Shown in pieces: positions 9,800-20,867 of a stretch of 64,000 nucleotides of DNA. The stretch's first letter is position 1. Each line of letters starts with the position of its first letter. Source of the stretch: Oxytricha trifallax (taxonomy: Eukaryota; Ciliophora; Spirotrichea; Sporadotrichida; Oxytrichidae); contig ARYC01000608.1 in the NCBI GenBank assembly GCA_000711775.1, positions 43,513-107,512 of the forward strand, read 5' to 3'. The translations under genes and the position numbers were made by a program. Below the pieces are notes generated by a model. The model made no database searches. It was not told where the DNA came from and was given only the letters and a program-made list of their open reading frames with translations.

Positions 9800-12270
9800 G
9801 TGAAAAAATGTTTTAATTTTATTGAATCACCCCTGGATGATAAAATTATTATGTCTCATTATGAATTTAAAGGGATGGGACGTCGCTAAAACGAGTGACT
9901 CTCCAAAGATAGCGGCATGATCAAACAGCCTCTCTGGCGTTTGCGTATACTAAGAAAATCCCACATTCACAAATTTTGAATTCAAATCCTTCACTAATCT
10001 AGTAGGTATGACACTACCGAGATCTTTGATTAGACTTTACTTCACCCAGAGTTAAACTATAGTGCAACTGAAGTGGCCTAATCAAAACCCCAAAACTCTT
10101 AAAAAAGAGTTTTATATGTGTTTTGAATGATGAGGGTAATGTTGTGGATTAGGTTTTGTTTTTTTATTAATTTCATTTTTTATGTTAGATTCAATATATT
10201 TATTACTTTTATGGAGAATATCTTTATTCTTTTATATTAGATGATCTATATATTTATTTATATTTTATGTAGAAATAAATCAATAGAAAATTTAAATAAT
10301 AGTATATTTTTGTTTACTATACTTATTTAATTAAACTATTTAAATTTTATGAAAACTACTTCTTTCAAATTCCTTGAGACTTCATTTTTTAAATTTGCTA
10401 GTACCAATACAGTTTTAATATTTTAGTGAATGGTTTCGATTAACTTTTGAACCAGATTGAAGCTTTTCCATTAAAACCTCATTAGATTAAAACTTGTTAC
10501 TAATTTAATTTTGGTACTATTAAACTGGTACCATTTAAAATTAAACGGATTAAGTAGGACCAGTACTAATTAAATTTAGACTAATTTAATAAAACCAAAA
10601 TGATAAATATGGAGATCCTTCTCTGACGTTTGTTACAGTTTTCGTTTACTTTCTCTATTTCATTTAGATGGTTGACAACTTATAAGATACTCATGCATAA
10701 TATTTGACTAAGAATTATAGAAATAACAAATACACTATTTTAAGATTAATATTCTTTTTAAATACTTTAGAACGATTATATAATTGTGCTTATCAATCAC
10801 CTTAAATTCAATTATTTTAAGAATATATTTTTTAATTTACTTAAGTTTACAAACTTTTTTTTGCGTTTAAAAAATATATGTTAATAAAGAACTCAATCTA
10901 AAGGAAATTAAAATATTGAATTGAATGTGCTAATATACAAATATATGAAATCTTCATAAACTTTAATGAATTAATTAAATTTTTTTAGACATGATAAAAT
11001 CATCAAATTTAATAAAGATATTCAGTAAAAGCGATAATTTGAAAAAATGTAAAATAAGTAAAAATGACACTCAAACTTAAAACTATCATATAAAAATGCT
11101 TAATATGTATAAATATGAAAATTTATAAGTTGAGTATTGTAGGAATATATTCGAAATTGGGAAAATATAATTAATTAAATAAAAAATAATTCAAAATCGT
11201 GGCAGTTAAAGTTGGCCAATTTGAACGATCTTGAGCTCATTCGATAAAGAATTCAAAATTAGCTGGACTTTACTATTGCCCTTCTATTTTATCGCATCCA
11301 TGGAGTGAGATTGCTCTATTGTAATAAAACACTTCTAAATTCATTAAATTATACCCACATATTAAAGTAGAGTTATCTCGCTCCATGGATGCTATAAAAT
11401 AGTATGGCAACAGTAAAGTCCAGCTAATTTTGAATTCTCTATCGAATGAGCCCAAGATCGTTCAAATTGGCTAACTTTAACAGCAACGATTTTGAATTAT
11501 TTTTAATTTAATTAATTATATTTTCCTAATTTCGAATGTATTCCTACAATACTCAACTTAAAAAATTGATCATATAAAACTTTCATATTTTTCATAATAG
11601 TGGAAATGATGATTCCTAACTCAAATAAACCCTAACCCCAACATTACCCTCATCAATCAAAATACAAATAATACTCATAATAAAATTTATTGAATGATGC
11701 TTATTTAAATATCGTTAAATTCTCTGGGTGCCTCAAAGAGGAAGAAAAGATTAAGCACTAAACCTCACAAAAAAGCTGTAAAGAAATGACTATGGGGAAG
11801 GTATTCATAGGTATAAGGATAAATAATAATTAAGATAATGTATTTACTTGCAGTAGAAAATACTTAAATAATGAAAAATACTAAGATATTAAAATTAGAT
11901 ATAATTCTAGAGTATCAGAAAGAATTTATAGTTCTTGAAAAGCTTTTGGGAGTTGATTAAAATTCATGGGATTATATAGAAGAAAATAAATGAAACGTCT
12001 GAAAGTTTTTAAGTATTAATGAAAATATATGGATTCATAATGGGTAAAAAGTATCAATTGAGGTTCCTGATTATCAAATAACTGGCATTAGGTTTCAGGG
12101 ATAAGTAGCAGGCATAACTGAAGAAGGATTTTCTTAAAATTAAAGTTGGTGAAAATGTATAATTAACTCCCTTATTTATGAAATTACCTATGATTATTAT
12201 TTAAAATGATTATATTCGAGTACCCTGCTGATGATTACTCATTGACATTAAAAAATAGCAGAATTATTAA
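9800..12270 (+). CDS. Biotin-protein ligase, interrupted by an element
   Basis: This enzyme activates biotin with ATP and attaches it to carboxylases. Upstream exon sequence (9800-10079) has KIIMSHYEFKGMGRRQNE, TGA, LSKDSG, the GRGRxxxxWxSPxG biotinyl-AMP loop. TGA at 9896-9898 stands at the conserved Trp. After a frame change comes QTIVQLKWP ending at AAT (10080). Immediately after the 1.6 kb element the sequence AATGATGCTTATTTAAAT continues the motif as NDAYLN, rebuilding KWPND. Then follow SGCLKEEE, VFIGIRINNN (the GxGINxN block) and the C-terminal domain ENIWIHNGQKVSI..GQVAGITEEGF. A possible intron lies at about 11800-11855. Frameshifts occur near 9915, 11930 and 12135, and two further in-frame TGAs at 11991 and 12000. 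Family firm; functionality unproven. Confidence 0.8.
10083..11692. mobile_element. Short telomere-ended element in the ligase gene
   Basis: The left end is CAAAACCCCAAAACTCTT, and GATGAGGGTAATGTTG lies some 50 bp in. The right end carries the inverted copy (CAACATTACCCTCATC at 11637-11652), but its telomeric outermost part has decayed to ..TTTATTG. AAT flanks both sides (10080-10082, 11693-11695). No protein is encoded. The interior (TACCAATACAG.., GGACCAGTACTAATTAAAT) matches the element at 36341-37487. Without the MITE inside it, it would be about 1.2 kb. The telomere-like ends and AAT target resemble TBEs, so I infer a non-autonomous relative. Confidence 0.8.
11135..11551. mobile_element. 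Palindromic MITE, copy 1
   Basis: A foldback element whose arms begin TATTGTAGGAATA and pair along almost their entire length (about 180 bp each) around a short loop near 11330. Inner arm marks shared by copies: GGCAGTTAAAGTTGGCCAA, ATTAGCTGGACTTTACTA, TATTTTATCGCATCCATGG. Flanking TA suggests a TA target. This copy is inserted in the telemere-ended element, so it is younger than that element. No ORF of its own. Confidence 0.9.
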
Positions 12271-14200
12271 AAAATCTAATGAAATGAAATAATAATAATA
12301 AATTTTATTTTGATAATATTTAAAGTTCATTTATTTTACTTTTTTTAGAATTCTAAAATAAATATTAATAATTAATTATTTTTTAAATATTAAAATTAAT
12401 ATCCTTAAAATTTCAAGATACACTAGGAAAGTATATTTAAATATTTCTTATGCATATAAAATAGAGTAACTTTCTAAAAGAAAATGAAAATGAATATAAA
12501 AAAAATACAACCACATATTAATATACAACTTTAATCTGTTAGCAAAATTTCATATCGCAAAGCATATAATATAAAGTTCTTTTTCAAAATACATTTTTGA
12601 TTTTTTCCACATTTTTAATTTGAATTTTCCAGATAAAGGAATTATTTATTTTTAGTTTTGAATATATATTAATTGTTTTTCTAATTTATTGAAGGGATTT
12701 TAAGTTTATGATTTGTTTTCTATCTCATTATTTTTTTATATTTAATTTAATCCATTTTTACTGTTAAACTCCTTATAATGAAATAATTATTGAGTGAAAG
12801 TTTTTATTCATTTTCGAAATATGTTTATCAGAATTGACTCTGATATATTGTACTAGTTTTAATATTATTGATATAGTTTCTTTTTCATTAAATTTTCAAG
12901 ATTGAAATTATTCTTAATCTAAAGTTCATTTTATATACTTCTGATATCAAAAAAATTTGTATACTCTTTCTAATAGATAGATACATTATCTATAAAAAAT
13001 ATAAGTTAATTTTGGATTTCTTATTTGAGATATTAAAATGAAATCAGAAAAATTGTAATCCAAAGTTTATTTTTTAAATTAAATTGATTGATATAAATTT
13101 ATTTTAATAATTAATATAAATAATCATAAATTAAGTTAAATAGTTTCAAATTAAAGAATCTCAATGATTTGCAAATGCAAATTAAAGATTCTTTGAAGTA
13201 AAATAAAATTTATTTATTGATATGAATCTAATTTCCAATTTTATTATTTGATATTTCAAAAGTTTTCATTGTTTTTTAATTAATATAAATTAAAGATAAT
13301 TTTAAAATAATAAAAAATATAAATTATTCATTGTGTTAAAATAGTAAAAACAAATGTATACTTATAATTAATCAATTAATTTGATTAATTGAAATTAATT
13401 TTTGAATCTTAAATTTTGAAGCATAGTTTTACGAAGAAACGCGATTTTTTTTCGGTAGCCTACGCCTAATAAATAATTAATGTTTTTAAGTTTTTAATTT
13501 AAGGATTAGATGATTATAAATAACCAATACATTTATGTATATTATGCATTTACAATTGCCTAAATTTTCCTATTTTTACTGAGTATTATTTGTGATTAAT
13601 TTATATAAATATTATATGAACTTACAATTTAATTAAAAGATCTTTCCAGTTTTAATAAAAGAACTTATAACATTACTATTTTAATTATAATCCAATCATG
13701 AATATAAGTTTAAATAATAAGCAATATTTATTGGACAAAAAACTAATAAGAAAATTAACATGAGTTATAAAAATGAAAGTATATTTCTTTTAAAAAAATA
13801 GTTTTATTTAATATTACGGGCTAACTCAAAATATATTTTTTGAGTTAGCTCGTAAACTTAATTTATCTGATTATAATAATAAAATAATTATAAATTTTTG
13901 ATTATTAATTTATAACTTTGTAGAATTTTTGTATATTTACTAGTTATAAAGATTTTCATAGTATTCTAGTATTCTATTTGATTTAAGGAATGTATTTAAA
14001 TGTAACAAACTTCGTAAAGAGTGGTGAGGTACAAGAAAGTGGAACTTTGTTTTATAAAAAAAAAGAAATAATGGACATAAAACTTCAAAATATAGCGAAT
14101 GATTAATTATAATAAATTCAGACTATCCAAGCAGGATCAATATTAGAAAATGGTATATAAAATAGTTTATCGGATAATAATCGTATAATTTATATAAATA
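12270..14200. other. AT-rich non-coding stretch
   Basis: Very AT-rich with no convincing coding frame. One short near-palindrome (13819-13855, GGGCTAACTCAAAATAT with its inverted copy TTTGAGTTAGCTCGTAA) is the only structure noted. Confidence 0.5.
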
Positions 14201-14203
14201 AAC

Positions 14204-14306
14204 TCATAAAACAATCTAGATTTAATATAAAAAAATAAATTTGTCAAGTGTACTGCTAAGTATAGACAAATCTCTTAACAGTTTATCAAGATCATCTATG
14301 CTTAGA
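14204..14306. repeat. Left copy of a flanking direct repeat
   Basis: CATAAAACAATCTAGATTTA to CAAGATCATCTATG. It is clearly similar to 21354-21449 on the other side of the TBE remnant, in the same orientation. On the minus strand both copies encode IDDLDKL-x-RD, so the repeat may derive from coding DNA, perhaps of the old TBE itself. Confidence 0.65.
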
Positions 14307-15883
14307 TTCAATTTTGATTTCTATAAACACAGGTCTTTTGTTTGCAAGCCTTCTATACCAAGATCTGCGAAATTTCACACAAATTTATAGAGTTCCTAAA
14401 ATATTAGGAGGTCAACCTCAAAGAAGGATATCGATAAGGTTTTGAAAATTGATTTCAAGCTTGAGAGATTGATATCAATTTTTACTTTTACTTTTATATT
14501 TCATATTTTTTAATTGGGATTGGTACGTACTTAATTAGAAGTATCACCTAATATGATAGTACTTAATTAGGTGCGCCTGCACCTCCTAAATTGGTACGTG
14601 CTATAATCAACTTATTAATGAATTTAAAATGGTTACTCTCTCACCCATATTTCGATGGATCTTCTCTTTCCACTCATATTTCTTCTCTAATATACTAAAA
14701 ACTTCCTTAAAACTTGTTGTCTTGCAAAGCTCTAATATAATCTCTCAAATATAGAGGTAGTTTTATAATTTTAAATTCAAATTTAAATATGAGAGCTAAC
14801 ATTTTAAGAAAAACCACAGCACTTCCATCAAACTAAATGAGACTTACCTTTGACAGCAATAAAAAGTTTGATAGCTGTTAGATGAATTCTCATAAAGAAC
14901 TACCAGAGCTATCAATTGAGATATCTATTATTAAAAATAGAAATTAAGAATTGAAAATAATTGGCAAACAAGAGTGTTGAGAGGAGGAGAAAATTAGAAA
15001 TGAACTTTAAATGTAAGGAGAGGAAGTTGAAATATATTTTTGTGAGCAGTGTGAAAGAGACTTAACTCATAAATTTAGCTGGTATAGGCATATAAAGATC
15101 CATAAGGAAGCTAAGCCTACTGTAAACTTAAGGCATGACAAAGTAGATGGGATGTATGATTGATTTGAGTGGCATAATCAGTACCTCCATACTAGAGACT
15201 TAAAGAAACATCTATTAAATGCTCACAAGAAGAAATATAAGTTGAAGATTAAGACACTCAAACTGAAGTTACTCAACAATACAAAATCAAGAGAGCCTCT
15301 TTAAGTTGCGGAGCTTTAATAAGCAAGCGAATCAGAGTATGTGAGGATAGCACGCTACCTCTTAACATCAGAGGTCACTAAAATCATGATTAAAATATAA
15401 TACAAGAAAATTCCAGTACTTGCATAGATTGATTTAGATACTCCTCTCTAGAGGACTCCTATGACAAGAAAGTTATTAAGGATCATCAGTATGCTTACAA
15501 GGTATATCCTTTCAACTATCTCCTTAGTGATGATAAATATTAAATGGAGTTTACTAATGAGTATTAAGTACTCACTCAGGCTAAGTTTAAAGAGTGCAAA
15601 TACTTAATAAAACTAGATGCTGATCTCCTAGCCAAAGATCATGTAGCTTTCAGACTACCACTTTTTGAAATGACACTCAGAGATTTATAACTGATCAAAG
15701 AAATCATAGACAGCTTGCATTAATATCAACCTAAGCTATACAAGGTATCAAAGAGCTTCATAAGTTAGGCTTTGTTCACAGAGATCTCAAGCCTGAGAAT
15801 ATATTGTTGAACTTTTCACCAGTAACAGTAACAATTATAGATTTCAACTAGCCATAAGAGTGGAAGTATTATGGGAACTCAAT

Positions 15884-16015
15884 AAAAACCCCAAAACCCC
15901 TTCAGTAGTTTGATTGAGTTTTTTAATGATAAAAATAGACTATTAATGCATACTTTATTAGGGTTTTAATACGGTTTATTTAGGGGAGTAGGGTTTAAAT
16001 GTAATGTAAATTAGT
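15884..16015. repeat. Left inverted terminal repeat of complete TBE
   Basis: Starts with two C4A4 telomere-like units, continues through CAGTAGTTTGATTGAG and GTTTAAATGTAATGTAAATT, and pairs with 19875-20007. The TBE at 62921 starts with nearly the same sequence. Confidence 0.85.
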
Positions 16016-16044
16016 ATGTATTTTAGGTGTTTTATAATAAATAT

Positions 16045-17496
16045 TCAATCAAACAGTACCTTGGCATCATGAGGCATCTTTCTAAACATAATTTCTCTTA
16101 AGCAACTAATTATCTAGCCGATTGTATGATCTGCTCTGTTGTTAGGCTTCAGGATGATTTGCTCAGCCATATCTTTCATTTTACCTTTTATCTTATTTTT
16201 TGCTTATTTTGCTCTAGATACTGGTGGATTCTTTGCTTTTAATCTTTTTATCTTCTACAACTGTAGTAGTCATATCTTTGCATATCGCACTTTACTATTA
16301 TTGCTGCTAAAAAACAGATTTTCCTCCTTACATCTCCATCCCTCCAGCCTTCTCTCTCTGGAAAATATCCATGAGTGTCACGAACGTTGGCCAGTCCTGA
16401 AGACTCAACTCTCTACAATCTATTGAAGTCTATTATTACCACTCTGAGTTGTTAAAAGCCAAGCATAATATTCTCTAGCTTCAAGTCTCTTTGGACATAC
16501 CCTAAAGTGTGCAGCTTTTCAATGCCTTCGCAAACATTTGTAAAAATAAAGGGTAGCTACTTTGGAATCCTTTAATCTTATATGTAGTCTCTAAACGTCA
16601 TTTAATATAGAGGGAGACGAAAAGCAACATATTCTTGAGCAAGGAGAATTGCATCGAGCTTTATTATGAATCTGCACTGTCTATCCCTTGCTTTAGTAAG
16701 AGCTTAGTACTCATTGACAAATTCCATTTGATATATATCATCGCATTTAAAGTAGTTGAATGAATAATTTTTGTATGCGAAGTGCTTATCAGTTTTGACC
16801 TTTTTCTCAAACTTGTCCTCAAGTATAAGATAACTTTCCTTACATTCTTTAAGGTCAATTACATTTGGAATTGGATGATTTAGTTCTTGTATCTCCAGAG
16901 CGATTTTAACTATCTCAGAAGCTGGAAGGTTGCTCACTGCTTTAATAAACTTATTTTATTTGTTAACTCTTTGTTCCAAAGATTCTAAAGGGTCTCTTGG
17001 CTTTCTTTATTGAAGGAAGACCTCAACAGTCTCAGGATATATGACTTCAAACTTCTTGCCATGATGGTTTTATAGGTGAACTTAAAAATCCCTTGAATGG
17101 TTATATTGCTTTTTGCAATAAGGACAAAAATATTTTCCATCTATCTTATCATGCTTAAGAAAGAGCTTTGGCTTGTTAGAATGCTACTCTAAGATATGAC
17201 GCTTAAGAGCAGATTTATAAGTGAAGTCATTCTCACACTCTTCACAATACTTTAATTTCTTTTTTCTCTTCTTCCTCTTCAACAATTTTTATTGGAACTT
17301 CGCATTGAATTTCTTAGCTCTGCATTTCTATTTAACAACTGAATTTTTATTCAAAGTCTGAGACCTAAGGTTAGAGAATTTCAGGTTCATATTAGGTAGA
17401 GGCATCACAGGTCTCAATTTTCTTTTAATTCATGAAAGAAAGTTTTTGCTGGCTTATACCAAGCAATGCTGCTTTTCTTAGTAAGTTGCCGCTCAT
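16045..17496 (-). CDS. TBE zinc-finger/protein-kinase protein (57 kDa type)
   Basis: From CAT 17494-17496 (MSGNLLRKAALLG) to TGA at 16045. Order: acidic linker (EEEEEKK); C2H2 finger YCEECEND..LKRHILEQH; second finger YFCPYCKKQY..VHLQNHH; long linker; kinase domain with GIEKLHTLGYVQRDLKLEN and VIIDFN, then GYFPEREGWRDGD and the C-terminus MAEQIILKPNNRADHT..DAKVLFD. DFG is DFN and HRD is QRD, so metal binding and catalysis are questionable. A one-base change in the A-run near 17246 shifts the frame before the first finger. The part after WRDGD is also out of register with the old copy. Role in transposition unknown. Confidence 0.85.
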
Positions 17497-18061
17497 TTTA
17501 TAATTACTATTAATAGTTATATAAGCTGTTTAGATTCTACCTTTATACAAGAATAAGAGCATATCCTCAAAGATTTAGAGAGGTTTAATGTGGAAAAGTG
17601 TGCAAGACATTAGTTTTATATTTCTTAAATTTTGAAATAATTTATATACTATTTCATCCATTTTATTAATTTAAACACACCTAAATGTGTTTTGTGAAGT
17701 TAGGTGGTGCTCCTAAATCTGTTCTCGTAAATTTAGGAGAGTTAGTTTTAAAATTAAACTTTTTTAATGTACCACCTAATACTGTTTTGAACTTGAATTT
17801 AACCTCCTAATTAAGTTTTAAATAAATTAGGAGCACAACTTAATTAAATAAATTATTATTAGGAGCAATTTAATGGAGAAAGTTTGATAAAAATGGAAGT
17901 CAAACTTTGAAACTTGGAGAAAGTTCTTCCATCTTTATCTGTGTATCTGATTCAGGTTGACCTTCAATTGGATCTCCCTATTAAATAGTAAACTTTAGTA
18001 AGTTCAGAATGGATATCCATAATTTTAAATTTCATTAACATTTATAGAAACTGGAAGCAAG

Positions 18062-18830
18062 ATGGAATCTATGAATGATGCTATGAGGAGAATTTAATCT
18101 CAAAATTTTATAGGAAAATTCAGAATTAAAGAAGATCTTTACAGATACTTGGTATAGCAAGGTAAGTTGTTACTTATAACTAAATTATTAACCATAGTTG
18201 GATTGTTCTTGCCAACACAGGAGGGGAAAAAAATATCATTCTTAAAGGCATTGCTAAATGAATAGAAAAAAGCTTTTAAGTCTAATGAAATCAGAATGAT
18301 AGAGATACCTAACTACCCTGTAATTTCAGTAACAAACCTCTATGATGATGCTATGAGTGATCCAGATGATGCTCTCTATCTTCCATTAAAGCTATAACTC
18401 TTAAAAGAGAGAAACTCCTTCTTTGGTATTCTTGCAACTCTGAAACCTGAGTACTTAAATGAAGTTATTTAAGAAGCTCGCAAGAAACGATACAGCATCT
18501 CTCCTGAAGAAAAAGAGAAGCAAGGTATTAAAATAAGTGATACCTGGCTGTAGGAACTTCAAAAGCATCCTTTCATCTCAAGTAAGCTTAGTCTTCTAAC
18601 CTTATAGAAAAACCTGGCACTGCTATTTACTTGATGAAAGAGCGTAGGAGAGAAAGTCTCAAGTAAAGCATGAGTTGAGTAAGAGACTCTTCAAAGATTT
18701 CTAAAAGCCAGACGAGATGAACATAGATGCAGGGGCTGGCACTAAGAGAAGAAACATGGGACTAGGCAAGCCTTAAGAGGAAGAAAAGAAAGAAAAGCCA
18801 AATCCCTTTACGGGCAAATTTAATATGTGA
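18062..18830 (+). CDS. TBE 22 kDa-type protein
   Basis: ATG 18062 (MESMNDAMRRIQSQNFIGKF), opposite in strand to the two flanking TBE genes, as in known TBEs. Further blocks: ISFLKALLNEQKKAFKSNEI, NYPVISVTNLYDDAMSD, RYSISPEEKEKQGIKI and a Lys-rich end, PFTGKFNM, TGA 18828. A possible intron GTAAGTTG..ACACAG (18162-18220) would join YLVQQ to EGKKISF. One-base shifts near 18605 and 18690 break the frame. The family's function is unknown, and no domain is recognised. Confidence 0.75.
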
Positions 18831-18840
18831 ACTTATTCAT

Positions 18841-19830
18841 TCATTCGTTTAAATCTAATGCTTATTTATAAACACAAAATCTCCCTTCTCTTGCGCACAC
18901 TTTAGCTTTCTCATCACTGACTCTTTTAGCAGCACTCTTAATAAAATCGACTGTATCTATCTTTAAATCATGCATCAGATGGTAGAGCAGCAATTTCTTA
19001 TAATGACCTTTCAATAACCCCCAATATAATTCAATTCCATTGAACTAAGGGCTATAAGGAACATTAAATACAGGTGTTATATTTAGCCTTTCATATTCCT
19101 TCCTTGAGTCTTTAGTTTTATGAACTGACAAGTTATCAACGAATAGAATAATCTCTTAGTCAGCGTACTTATCTCTGAGTTATTGCAAGAACTTAATATA
19201 TTATTCAGTCTTTATAGAACGAGGGTGAATAACATAAGTCTCGAGGCCACTATCTTCACTTATTCCACCAAGAATAGCATGAGTTTAAACCTTAACCTTT
19301 TAGTCATAAACTTCTATATTACTATACCTCTTGTACCAAGACCTTGATATAAAGGTATTGAATGTAAATACTGCCTCATCAGCGTGTATGAACTTTATAT
19401 TATGCTCTTAAAACCTCTGCACTTAATCGAAAATATAATTTTAATTAGTCTTATAAAATGGAACATTAAAGTCAATCACTCTCTTAATGCGATTGAGTGC
19501 CTTGTAAGATATTCCGTTCTTTTTATAGATAATAGCTATCGATTAAGCAGATATGTGAAGCTCAGAAATTGGCGGTGAAACATCACAGGCCTCTAGGCTA
19601 GAGAGAAATGAACCCAGTATTTAAGAGTCTTATCATTAATAAGATATTCAATATGATGCTGCTAAAATTTTAAGGGTCTCTTAGGCTTAGAATTAAGATG
19701 CTATATCTTTAAATTCAATGCAAATAGACAGTGAGACACTCACAGTTGCTGGAGATTTATTGAGTAGCCTTGCTATAGAAGTATAATTCAGAACAGGCTT
19801 TGGTTTATTCACAATATTCATCACATCCAT
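18841..19830 (-). CDS. TBE transposase, DDE (IS630/Tc1 superfamily)
   Basis: Start CAT 19828-19830 (MDVMNIVNKPKP), stop TGA at 18841-18843; about 330 codons, close to the 42 kDa TBE transposase. An N-terminal helix-turn-helix-like part (SIARLLNKSPATVSVSL) is followed by the catalytic core: FHADEAVF (first Asp), IILFVDNLSVHKT (second Asp) and PYSPQFNGIELYWGLLKG (Glu). All three acidic residues are present. One probable frameshift lies near 19655 (KILAASY against HIEYLINDK). The enzyme would cut at the C4A4 ends. If this organism behaves like Oxytricha, it may also take part in DNA elimination. Confidence 0.9.
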
Positions 19831-19874
19831 ATCGCAACTTAAACAATAAATCTATATACTCACCGTCATGTGCA

Positions 19875-20007
19875 CATTAAAACACTAATTTACATTACAT
19901 TTAAACCCTAATCCCCTACATAAACCCTAGTAAAAACCTAATAAAGTATGCACTTATAGTCTACATTTATCAATAAAAAACTCAAAAAAACTAATGATGG
20001 GGTTTTG
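19875..20007. repeat. Right inverted terminal repeat of complete TBE
   Basis: Inverted counterpart of the left repeat, ending GATGGGGTTTTG. Only one C4A4-type unit remains recognisable at this outer end. Confidence 0.85.
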
Positions 20008-20083
20008 AATACTATTATCCAGAAAGAGAAGACTGGAGAGATGGAGACTTTCAAATGGATGTGTGGACTCTGGCAGAAATAAT

Positions 20084-20867
20084 AAGGTAAAATTTTTGGA
20101 AAATAAGTTGAATTTTTTATTAATGCAGATTGATGAATATATAAATTTGATTAAAATCATAAAAAGTACAAATAAGAGCAAATATAAGGATTTTAGAGCA
20201 AATTGAACCTGAAATATCTGATTATGCATTTTATAGAATATAGCAAGATATTCTGAGTATCCGCACAGCTGTGCGAACTATTGAATCCGCACAGCTGTGC
20301 GGAATATTGTTTAAATCTGGCCCACTTCATCCCACATTAGTCTTAATTCCCCTTTTATGCAGGGGAACCTCTCTAGGCTTTTAATGCCCTATTTTTAATT
20401 ATTTCTTAATTATTATTAATAAATATAGATATTTGATTTTAATTTTTAATGAAAAATTAAATATGTTAAATAAAGTTTGATTTCTCTTAAGAGAATTCTA
20501 GTTAGTGATAAATTATTAAATTAATATATTGCGAAAAGTAATTTATTTCTATATTTATTAATAATAATTAAGAAATAATTAAAAATAGGGCATTAAAAGC
20601 CTAGAGAGGTTCCCCTGCATAAAAGGGGAATTAAGACTAATGTGGGATGAAGTGGGCCAGATTTCAACAATATTCCGCACAGCTGTGCGGATACTCAGAA
20701 TATATTGCTATATTCTATAAAATGCATAATCAGATAATTCAGGTTCAATTTGCTCTATAATCCTTATATTTGCTCTTATTTGTACTTTTTATGATTTTAA
20801 TCAAATTTATATATTCATCAATCTGCATTAATAAAAAATTCAACTTATTTTCCAAAAATTTTACCTT
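20084..20867. mobile_element. 784 bp foldback element
   Basis: Two near-identical inverted arms of about 340 bp (20084-20425 and 20530-20867) surround a loop of about 110 bp. Ends are AAGGTAAAATTTTTGG and CCAAAAATTTTACCTT, flanked by AAT (20081-20083 and 20868-20870). Near the middle of the arms sits the perfect 16-mer palindrome CCGCACAGCTGTGCGG, twice in the left arm (one copy imperfect) and once in the right. No ORF. It is inserted in the old TBE kinase; removing it with one AAT restores AEIIESDI in frame. Confidence 0.92.

Larger units (their letters stand above)
15884..20007. mobile_element. Complete TBE transposon (4.12 kb)
   Basis: Left end AAAAACCCCAAAACCCC and right end ..GGGGTTTTG, flanked by AAT (15881-15883 and 20008-20010). 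The inverted terminal repeats extend about 130 bp (15884-16015 against 19875-20007, sharing TTAAACCCTA and ATTACATTTAAACCC-type blocks). Length, C4A4 termini, ANT target and three genes (kinase minus, 22 kDa plus, transposase minus) match spirotrich TBEs. It is inserted in the activation segment of the older kinase. It acts as an excisable germline element if the organism eliminates DNA. Confidence 0.92.

Noticed and set aside
16139..16426. Plus-strand 95-codon ORF in the TBE
   Set aside because: Antisense of the TBE kinase C-terminus, which aligns with two other copies.
20084..20867. The large inverted repeat as an rDNA or telomere palindrome
   Set aside because: No rRNA-like sequence, and it has discrete ends with an AAT duplication inside a coding frame.
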